Positions 36,001-48,000 of a stretch of DNA of 64,000 bases are shown one piece after another; position 1 is the first letter of the stretch, and the number at the start of each line of letters is the position of its first letter. The notes below the pieces were generated by a model, which was not told where the DNA came from, searched no databases, and worked only from the letters and a program-made list of their open reading frames with translations. The stretch lies in contig LWCA01000020.1 in assembly GCA_001642005.1 (NCBI GenBank), forward strand, positions 17,708 through 81,707, given 5' to 3'. Position numbers and translations under genes: made by a program. The stretch is from Intoshia linei (lineage: Eukaryota > Orthonectida > Rhopaluridae).

Positions 36001-39000
36001 GTGTTGTGTCCGAAGTCGTTTTACCAGAAAAAGGAGTGATTTATGATTATTTCTATGAGGTAATTATCAATGTGATTATTTAGTTTATCATAATATTGTA
36101 ATTCCCGTATTGAACCAGACAAGAAAAAATTCATTTTTTTTCTTTAACATACATTATATTTATATGTACGTTATAAGAATGTTACTTCAAGTCTTCTTTT
36201 AATTATGGGCAATTCAAATAGATTTAATAAAATTAATATTAATTAATTTTAATTATACTATGGATCATAAAATTAGGAACAAACCTGTACGTACATGTTC
36301 ATGATTTTAAAATCTGTATCAATAAGAGTGTATATTTTTTTAGGTTTAAAGATCGTTTGATGTTTAAAAAAAAAGAATAGTTAAAGTAATGACCGGGAAG
36401 ATGTAAGTTTCTGAAATTGAAATTTTTGTTTTGAATTAATTTTATTTTGTTAACATTTGTGTAAAAACTTTTAAAAACCATTTGATGATGTGATTTTTTT
36501 TAATTTATTAAAAAGAATAAGTGTATTTTTTTTGAAGGGTTTTTTATTGAAGCAATTTTTTTCTACCCAATTTTTAAGATTTTTATGATAATTCATCGAC
36601 CAAAACTTTTTAGGATTTTTAAGGGAATATTTTGAACATTTCAAGGTATCTTCAAAATATTTAAAAATTGGATAAAAAAAAGGTCCCTTTACAATTTTGA
36701 TGGAAAAATTATCATAAAAATATTTAAAAATTAAATAGATAAAAATTGCTCCCTTAAAACCCTTTCAAAATTTTAGTCGAAAAATTATCATGAAAATCTT
36801 TAAACATTGAATAAAAAAAAAAATGTCTCCCTTAAAACCCCTTCAAAATTTTCGTCGAGTAATTATAAAAATATTTAAAATTGGGTAAAAAAAATCTATT
36901 AAAAACCCAACCAAATTTTGGACCCAAAATTATAATCAATTTCTTTAAAAATTAGGCAAAAAACTTTACCCAAAGAAACCACAAAAATTTTTTGAAAAAA
37001 TGAATAATATGATAAATTAGTTAAATCCGTAGTAGCGCTCCACAATACATCGCTCAAATTAATGTCACTCTAGCTGTCTGTAATCTCAGGGATGCCCAAC
37101 CTGTCGATCACAGATAATTTTTTTCTCCAAAATTAAAAAATTAAAATTTGTACGTATGTAACTTGTTTATGTCGTTATCTAATAAATAAATTAGGTCACC
37201 ATTTCTTAAACTAGGTGTTGCCGATAATTTTCAAATTTACAGTGTTAGTGCTTAGAATTATTCCTAATTTTAATTTTTATGTTTTCTACGATCTCATTAA
37301 AAAATATTTAGTTAATCATTTTTTATTGCATATTTTTGCAAGGCTATTTTTTGGAAATAGGTTCCGATCAGAAATATTTTTTTAGTCAATGTATTAGTCG
37401 ATCACATCAAAGAAAGGTTAGACAGTGTCCAATGGACTCCCCTGCTCTAGAGAATGGACTTTTTTAAATAAATATATATAAATATAAACTAAAGGTGAAT
37501 TGGATTTTTGACCCTGAAAAATCCATTTCGTAAAATGAAATTTATGATAATCCATCACTCTTAAAAACTGTATTAAAAACTGGGTCTTTTAAATTCTAGG
37601 ATTCAATTTAATTTAATTTTTCAATAAAACGCTAACACACTGAAAAAAAATGGTATAGGTTTATATGTTGATAATTCCTGTTTTACCAGGACCGTGGATA
37701 GCCAGCAGTAGGCGCGGTCAGATAGATATTGTTGGGTTCTATGATTTTTTTAAATTTGGACGTCTATACATTGTTTAATCGATCGTTTGATGCCTAAAAT
37801 AAAAATAACTGTTGCAAATTGCATTAGTCATCATAATTTTGACATAATTAAGAAATTTTCCAACATTACCTATTAATAAATTAAAATATTAGACCCATCA
37901 TGATTGTAGACAATATTGACCCTTAGCCCATCCTTTGCACGGACCATGGTCTTACCGAATAATTAATTACCTTATACTCTATACTTAGACAAAGGCTCGA
38001 GGTAAATGGAAAACTTGGTTTGATCAAATAAAAAATATTCATTTACAACCTACCAAAAATATTCAAAACATAATGGTACCAACAATCGACACTGCTCGTT
38101 ACAGTTTTTTAATGGACTTGTTTATAAAATACGAAATTCCCATGTTATTTGTTGGTCTCACTGGAACTGGTAAAAGTATTTACGTTCAAAAAAAATTAAT
38201 GGATGATTTATCAAGAGATAAATACATGCCAATGTTTATCAATTTTTCTGCGCAAACTTCAACGGATCAATTTCAAATGTTGTTATTATCAAAATTGGAT
38301 AAAAAGGGGAAAGGAACGTATGGTCCACCAGTCGGAAAAAAGGCAATTATATTTGTAGATGATGTCAATATACCTACTCCCACAAAATACTTTTCTCAGC
38401 CACCTGTCGAACTATACAGACAAATTCTTGATCAAGGTTACATGTACAACACTCAGGATACAAGTAAAATAAATTTAAAGGACGTATTGTTTGTCAGTGC
38501 CATGAACCCGCCTGGAGGAAGTAAACATTCCGTTTCACGAAGATTTATGCATTACTTTAATATCATGTCTATAGAATCATTCAGTGACGAGTCTTTAACT
38601 AGAATATTTACCACAATGTATCGTTGCTATTTCAAGGTATGTAAAATTTTAAATGTTAAATAATGCTATAATGCGCTACCTTGTCATCACTTTTGTGTAC
38701 ATTTTACATTTTACATTACATCATAAAAAATTTCCGGGTAGGCGAAAGGTAATTTCTTTTTCTGAAATGGAGGTGCTTTCTTTTAAAGTTTGAGAACAAC
38801 TGTTATAATGTTTATTATTTAGGCTGTTGAAATGCCAAATGAATATCAAAAATTGGGAGACAACATTGTGGAAGCTACAAAACTAATTTACAAAAAATGT
38901 ATATCACATTTACTACCAACGCCAAACAAATCACATTACGTTTTTAATCTTAGAGATTTCAGTCGAATCATAAGCGGCGTTTGTTTATGTAAACGCGAAC

Positions 39001-42000
39001 AAATTCGAACCAAAACTCACCTTATTAGATTGTGGGTTCATGAATCTTTAAGAGTGTTTTATGATAGATTACTTGATGCAAATGACAGAGAATGGGTGGT
39101 AAACACTGTTAGAATAGTTACAGATAAAATTTTCAATGAAACCTTTGAAAAACTTTTCATGCATTTGCTGGAAAATGAAGAAGATCGAGTAAAATTATAT
39201 TTTATACTATGTAAATGTGTATTTAGGTATCTGAAAACGAAATTAGAAGTTTAATGTGGGGCGATTTCATGGATCCAGATGCAGACGACGAAAATAGAGT
39301 TTATCAGGAAGTTACATCTTTGAACGCATTCCTAGAAATTGTGCAACAAAAATTGGAAGAATACAATAATACCTTTAAAACCCCAATGAATCTTGTAATT
39401 TTTCGTTACGTCTTGGAACATTTATCCAGAATAAGTAGAATCATTCGCCTTTCCGGTGGCCATGCATTGTTAGTCGGAATGGGTGGCAGTGGTCGCCAAT
39501 CCTTAACACGATTAGCCGCGTATATGGCCAATATGAAGGTTTTTCAGCCAGAGATTTCTAAAAATTATGGTATTACCGAATGGCATGACGATTTAAAAAA
39601 AATATTAACACAAACTGGAGCAAATTCAATTCCAACCGTTTTTTTGTTGTCAGACAATCAAATCAAATATGAATCATTTCTGGAAGATTTAGACAGTCTT
39701 CTTAATTCTGGAGAAGTTCCAAATATATTTGCTAATGATGAAAAAGGAGAAATTATGGAAATGGTTAGACCTGCGGCACAATTAGAATTGGAAGAAGAAA
39801 ACGACGGTAAAAATGTTGATAATGAATTAAGCCCATTGGCTCTCTTTGCCTTCTTTGTTAGACAGACCAAAAAATATCTTCATATTGTACTCACATTTAG
39901 TCCAATTGGATCAGCGTTTCGAACAAGATTACCCAAATTCCCTTCTTTGATAAATTGTTGCACAATAGATTGGTTTCAGCCTTGGCCACAAGATGCCCTA
40001 CGAAAATTATCGAAAAGTTATTTGAATAAATCCAATATAGAAGATGAAGAGAAAATTGAATGCACTAATATGTGCACACTTTTTCATTCGACTGTCAAAG
40101 ATTTATCTGTAAAATTCAGACTTGAATGTGGACGATATAATTATGTTACCCCTACAAGCTATCTCGTGTTGATTGAACTATTTCAAAAATTGTTTAAATT
40201 TAAACAAACCAAAACAAGTCAGGAAAGAAAACGATATTTGGTCGGGTTGGAAAAATTAGCTTTTGCTTCCGAACAAATTGGTAAAATGCAAATTGAGTTG
40301 GAAGAGTTGCAACCAAAATTGGTTATTTCAGCAGAAGAAAATATCAAAATGATTGGGATTATTGAAATTGAGTCAAAGGAAGTTGATGTTACTAAGATTA
40401 GAGTAGCGCATGAAGAAAAAATTGTTTCGGAACAAGCTGCGTCGTCTCAATCTTTGCGTGATGAATGTGAACATGATTTATCTGAAGCAATTCCTGCCTT
40501 GAAAGCTGCTCAAGCAGCTCTAAATACCCTAAAACCTTCAGATATTACAATTGGTAAAATAATTTATAATTTAAATGTATATTCCTGTTAGAAACATTTT
40601 ATTAAATAGGGTTCTGAAAATTTTTATTTGTTTTGATGGAAAATGGAATGTTTACTTTTAAATTTTATTTTTTTAAATTATTATCTTACAATATTAATTA
40701 TTTATAGTGATTATTTATCATGAATTTCTACTTTCATTTTTGGGTGACAATTTTTTTTGTTAAACGTTTAAAATCTAAACTTTAAATTAAAAAATAAATA
40801 AAAATAAAATTTAAATATATTGACCGATTCAACTGAGTTTGCATTGGAGATTCCGAAATATTCCGTCGAATAATCGGAAACGTATCAATTTTATTGATAT
40901 AATTTAAATCAAATTTCTAAAAAACTTAAAAATAAATTGTCAAGTAACGTAATTTACCTTAGATTGCAATGTTAAGTAAAATGGTATTTATTCTTACTTA
41001 CTAAAAATTTTAAAAGTTCGTCTATTCATGTAACCAGTTATTTAGAATTCCTGAAGCTAAAAAATCATTAATTGAAAGTAATTTTTTAATTTTTTAGAAC
41101 TTTATGGTCACAATTTCACTTTTTGAGTGTATTTTTCCATGGGAGTGATAAAGTAAGATTAACACAGAGGTTTCCAAATTTTTATATCACAGACCGATAA
41201 TTTTTCACTAACATTAAATTATTCGCGGGTAAATTGAAACATAATTTCAAAAAAACGTCAAAATATTTTGGCTACATTACTTGTTTACATTCTTAGTTTA
41301 ATATTATTTTTTTGGGAACCCACATTTGAACAGCGCGAATTAATTAATTATTAATTAAAAATTAGTTGGCTGTTACTTAATCAATAATTCACATCTAAAA
41401 AAGGTTCAAAATCATTAGAATAGGCGAATAGTAGATGCTCCACTAAAAGTGGACCACTGTACACATTTTTAGTTTTTCCAGAAATTTTGAATTTTCATTT
41501 ATCGGAATTTATATCAATATATTAAAAAATTCGCTTTCTAAATACCTAATTATAATTTATATAGAACCAAAATTTTCGTTAATCTATGTTTTGTATTTTA
41601 TATAATATTTAGTGAAATCAATGAAAAATCCACCATCAGGAGTAAAACTGGTCATGGCGGCTGTATGTGTAATGAAAGAAATAAAACCAGAAAAGATAAA
41701 TGATCCATCTGGATCTGGTCAAAAAATATATGATTACTGGGGACCTTCAAAAAGATTATTAGGAGATATGAATTTTTTACGTGATTTGAAAGATTACAAC
41801 CGAGATAATATTCCTCTGCCAGTTATGCAAAAAATTCGAAAAGAGTACATATCTAACTCTGATTTTGATCCTAATAAAGTAGCTCAAGCTTCTCAAGCAG
41901 CAGAAGGTAATAAATACAATCAACGACCCCTGTTTTGTCATCATAAAATGGAGACCGTAAAAATTTTAAATTTAATTAATTAAATTTTATATATTACTAG

Positions 42001-45000
42001 CTTGACTGTTATGTACTACGTACAAACAGGACCTTGCTCTACCGAGGCACATTATTATTCTACTAAAAAAATAAATTCACGTTGAAAATCTAACTTAAAA
42101 ATTCCGAAGGAATGAATTATATAAATGTTCACTGCACATTTTTTTTTGAAATTGTAAGATCAATATTTACATTTTCAAGTTTTATTTTAATCGAAATATT
42201 TGGAAAATATTGGTTGATAATATATTAAAAATTATTTTTAATCGGGATCATCAATCATATTAAAAATCCTACAATTCACTATTATCAATCCTTTAAAGGA
42301 GTGGTTTCAAACTTTTTACTTTAAAGTGAATTATTTCATCTTAATTTTTTGTTTGTTAACATTTAAAAATAAAGTAAAAACAGTCCAATCCTTAAAATTG
42401 AACTTTTGTATTTATATCAACTGGAATAAGGTCTATCAAAATAATTTTTTTTTTTAATTTTTGGACCTTTAATTATTTCACATTTTTTGTTTTACAAAAA
42501 ATTTGTTAATAAAATATTTCGAAAAAAAATATATGAATACTAAAATGCTTTTTTGACCGTGAAGTAGTCACTTATTCCGATTGAAATTATATGTGTGTGG
42601 TAACAGGATACAACTGTACAACCTGTAATTTTTTTGAAGTTCTAGGGCTGTTTTCATTAAAAAAAGAAGGGTAATTTGTGGTTTTGGCCCTGAAGATATT
42701 TTTTTTAAATTTAAATTCATCATAATGTTTATGATTTCAAAGTCGGTATCAGCGTATATATTTTTTTAAATTCTACAGCTCGTTTGATTTTCAAAAAGAG
42801 GGAGAATATGGTTTTTGACCCTTAAGATGTGAAATTGGGAGGTTGAAATTTATCTTATTATACGCAACGGAAAAAACTGTATTTGAAATGTGGTCTTTAA
42901 AAAATTCTAAGAGTGTTAGTTATTTCAATAAAGTAAGACACACACACACAAACAAAAATTGCGTCGCCTTTTATATAAGTTAGGATATATGTAAAGTAAT
43001 TTAGTTAAAAATGTATGTCTGTTTATTTATTTGTTTGTTCCAGTTTATTTAATAAAATAAAGGAGTCGAGTTTTAAAAATTTTATATTTCTATTACAGTT
43101 TTCTGAGAGTGATATTTTATTGCAAATTAAATTATCTAAGATTGGTAGTTATTTCAATAAAGTGGAACACACACACAGACACACAAACAAAAATCGATAT
43201 AATTGACTGGTTTGACCAATTTTTGAAATTCTTAAATAATGTTAATAAAATTTTTTTGGTAAAGTGCCAACCATAATTTTGACACAACATTCAATCTAAG
43301 ACAAACTTACTTTACACGAAACCCCTCCTCGAAACTCATTTTTTCAATTTTTCAAAATTGAAAATAAAAAAAATTACATTTTTGAATAACACAACTATTT
43401 AAATCAAATTTAAAAAGTAAAATCGAAATCCCTGAGAGATGGCTAGTCTATACTGCATGATGCATCGGTTACTAAAAATTTTAGAGTTTTTATTTTTTTA
43501 TTTTATAAGTTTACGGTCTCGAACATGTAATTTCGGCTATGTAGTCAATATTATATATATAGACCAGTGTTATTCAACCTTTTTTACTACATTACCCATA
43601 TTATAGTACTTATTTTGATATTAACAACTATATTGTTTAACTGCATTTTGGATGGTAGGTTTTTAGAATAAGCCATATAAATTTTATAATAGTAAATAGT
43701 AAATAGTAAACTTTAATTAATATTTTCTAAAAAACTAATTTTACGAAATAGTAAAATAAAGGGGAAATTGTGTTTTTGACACGAAGGACTCAATGGGAAA
43801 AAATTATATGTCATACGTTATTACATTATATTATGCGACGCAAAGAAATAATCAAATTCCTATTTTTTTAGAACAACTTTCGCGATTACCCATGAAAAAT
43901 ATCAAATTACCTACTCGTGGGTAAATACTCCTAGGTTGGGAATCACTGATATAGACTATTAAATAGAATGATAAATAAATGATATAAAAAAATATTTTGT
44001 AGGTTTGTGCAGATGGATTCAGGCAATGGAAATATATGATAGAGTTGTAAAAATAGTAGAACCAAAGAAAAAGGCCCTAGCTGCAGCAGATCAAGAATTG
44101 AGTGAAACAATGTCAGCATTAAAATTAAAACAAGACGAACTAAACGAAATTATAGAGAGGTTGGATAATTTAAACGCATCATTTGTTGAAAAGCAAACCC
44201 AAAAAGCAAATCTCGAATATCAAGTGAAACTATGTGCCACAAAATTGGAGCGCGCTGAACAGTTAATTGCCGGATTGGGTGGAGAAAAAGACAGATGGAT
44301 TCTAGCGGCAGAGAAGTTGAAAACTGTGTATGAAAATATTTTAGGGGACACACTAATTTCAGCAGCAATGATTGCATATTTAGGACCATTTACTCCTAAA
44401 TTTCGAGAATCGGCATTGGTTAGTTGGACAGAGGAGGTAAAACGAAGAAAATTACCCGGTTCAGTTTTTTTTTCCTTGTCAAATACACTGGGAGATCCTG
44501 TTTTAATTCAGCAATGGAATTTAAATGGATTACCGAAAGATTCATTTTCTATAGATAATGCAATTATTGTGTCAACGTCCAGAAGATGGCCACTTTTAAT
44601 TGACCCACAAGCTCAAGCTAATATATGGATTAAAAATTTTGAAAGAACAAATAAATTGGTCATCATAAAGTTTACCGATTCAGATTATATGAGAAATTTG
44701 GAAAATGCAATCACGTTTGGGAAACCGTTGCTTTTGGAAAATATTGATGAAACTCTTGATGCTTCATTGGAACCCTTGTTATTGAAGCAGATTTTTAAAC
44801 AAGGTGGTGTTAAAATGATACGCCTCGGAGATATTCAAATAGAATATTCTGACGATTTTCGATTTTATATAACAACCAAATTAAGAAATCCTCATTATTT
44901 ACCAGATGTAGCTACAAAAGTAACTCTAATTAATTTTATGATTACTCCGCAAGGGTTGGAAGATCAATTATTAGGAATGGTTGTAGCAAAGGAAAAACCC

Positions 45001-48000
45001 GAATTGGAAGCAGAAAGGGAAGCTTTGATAATATCCAGTGCTTCAAATAATAAACAATTGAAGGAAATTGAAGATAAAATTCTACATACTTTAAGTGCGT
45101 CAGAAGGAAATATCCTGGAAGACGAATCAGCAATCGTAGTGTTAAATAAAAGTAAAATTTTGTCCAACGAAATTTCGAAAAAACAACTGGTTGCACGTGA
45201 AACTGAAAAAAAAATAAACGAAACTAGACAGGGATACCAACCTGTCGCAACATTATCTTCAATACTCTATTTTTCCATTGCAGATTTGCCAAATATTGAT
45301 CCCATGTACCAATATTCTTTAAGTTGGTTTATAAATTTGTACCTGGCTTCAATTAACGACAGCAATAAATCCAAAATTTTGGAAAGACGATTACGATATT
45401 TACAAGATTATTTCACTTATAGTCTATATTGCAATATTTGTCGTTCACTTTTTCAGCAACATAAATTGCTCTTTTCTTTTATACTGTGCACAAATTTGCT
45501 TATCGGTAATAAAGAGTTGGATGTAAAAGAATTAAATTTTTTTCTTACCGGAGATGTTACGCATGAAAACGAAGAACCAAACCCAGCTTCAAGTTGGTTG
45601 GGGGATCGGTACTGGGATGATCTTTGCAAGCTGAAAACACTGCAAGTATTTCAAGATTTTAAATCATCATTTGTTAAGAATCTGAGAGCTTGGAAAGAGT
45701 ATTGTGAGGATTTAAAGCCTCATGAACGAATTTTACCGGATGGGTGGGATGAAAAATTAAATAAATTCCAACAATTAATTGTTTTGAGGTATTTGCGTTT
45801 TGATAAGGTTATACCTAGTATAACTCAATATATAACGGAAAAACTGGGACACCAATTCGTGGAACCACCACCATTTGATCTAAACAAAAGTTTTGGTGAA
45901 TCTAAATGCACGACACCACTAATTTTCGTTCTTAGCCCTGGAGCCGATCCAACCATGGCTCTTTTAGCCTTTGCAGAAGAAAAAGGCTTTACTGGGAATA
46001 AATTTCAATCCATTTCATTGGGACAAGGTCAAGGAGGAATTGCATGCAGAATTATCGCTAAAGCCCAAATCGAAGGTCAATGGGTTTTGCTCCAAAATTG
46101 TCATTTGGCCATTTCTTTCATGGAAAGACTTGAAAAAATTTGTGAATCTTTATCTGTCGAAACGTGTCATTCTGAATTTAGAATATGGTTGACCAGTTAT
46201 TCCAGTGATAAATTTCCAGTAATTATTTTACAAAATAGCATCAAAATAACCAATGAACCTCCTGCAGCATTGAAAATAAATATGCTTCAATCATATTCCA
46301 GTGATCCCATTTCTAATGAAAGCTTTTTTGATTCTTGCGGAGATGTTAAAAATGTCAAATTCCACAGACTACTTTATGGTATTTGTTTTTTTCATGCTGT
46401 GGTACAAGAGAGACGGAAATTTGGACCCATTGGTTGGAACATACCGTATGGTTTTAATGAATCAGATTTAAGTATATCTGTCAGACAGCTACAAATTTTT
46501 ATTAAAGATTATGATGATGTTCCCTTTGATGCCATTATATATTTAACGGGTCATTGTAATTATGGTGGAAGAGTGACCGATGATAATGATAGGAGACTTT
46601 TAATGTCCATTTTAAAAATATTTTGTAATAAAGATTTGTTATCAGAGCGTTATTCTTTTTCAACTTCTAAAGAATATCAGATACCTATTGAAACTGAGTA
46701 TCAGGATTATATTGATGCAATCAAAAATTTGAATACCAGTCAACCTCCACAAATATTTGGATTACATGATAATGCTGAAATAACTAAAGACATGGCTGAT
46801 AGTGAAGATATTATTGATGATGTTTTAAAAATTAGGGGAGCTGGCGTTGGTGGTGGGTCTGAAGGAAATAATATTATAGAAACTGTTGCTTCAGATGTTA
46901 TTTCAAAGGTTTATTTAATTTTTTATACTTTTCGTAAATTCAATATAAATACATCATGGGGATATATCAGGATTATCAAACTTTTTTTTCAATCTAATAA
47001 TTTTATAATGGCCGCAATTTCATGTCAAATTTTTCGCGGACCATTTAATTAAATTTCTAACCAACATTGCCAAAATATTATTATTACATTACTTTTTTGC
47101 GTCATCAATTCAATTATTGCATATTTTTGCTGTGGCTCGTAAATTCTACATAAGGACTTGGAAACTGCTGAGTTGTATCATATCAATATATTTTCTTTTA
47201 TTATTAATTTAAATTGTCAAGTAATCTTTAATACCAAAAATTAATAGCTCCCAGAAAACTTTAATCTCGAAAATGCCAAAAAGAAATTCCCTTTGGTATA
47301 TAAAGAAAGTATGAATACCGTATTGGTTCAGGAAATGGAAAGATTTAACAAGTAATATTTTATATCTAAACTAAATACAGGCTAATTTCTCGTTAACGAA
47401 ATAATTGGGCCTGAAAAAAATTTATTAAAACATTGGTTCCCGATGGGGTCCAAAATTATATGCCTGGGTCCGTGAGATTTAAATAAAATATAGAAAAATT
47501 TTAATTAACTTATTTTATTTTTATAGTAAAATTTTTAATAATTTTTATAGAGTTTTTAGGTGTTGATTATCTCAAAGCCTAGACGACCGCTATATTATTC
47601 TTTCAAAAATCCAACTTTTATCCCACCATTAATAAAATTTAATAAAAAATACAATTCAATTTAAAATATAATGTTTTTAATACTATTAATACTCAATGAA
47701 ATAAGACTCTAAGTCTTCAACCAACAGTATGCCCTGTATTCTAAACAGGGGATTTTTTTCAATTTTTCATCAATTTTTATATCGCTTCGCTCGAAATTTT
47801 GAAGGGCCTCGACCATTTGCTCAGCCCAGGGCTACGAAGTGGCTTAAGACGGCTCTGATTGACAGGTCACATATTTTTTCTTATTTTTGTTTAAATTTTT
47901 TTTAATTTTACACTACCCTAATATTCTAATACGTTCGGTATAATTATTACATTATTAACCAATTACTTTTTGTCATATATTTTTTTTCAGAATTAAATAA

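Noticed and set aside
37088-37444. hAT element with target duplication in dynein intron 35
   Set aside because: The inverted ends look like hAT, but the flanking 8-mers TGTAATCT and CTCTAGAG do not match, so I mention it only as a hAT-like unit.
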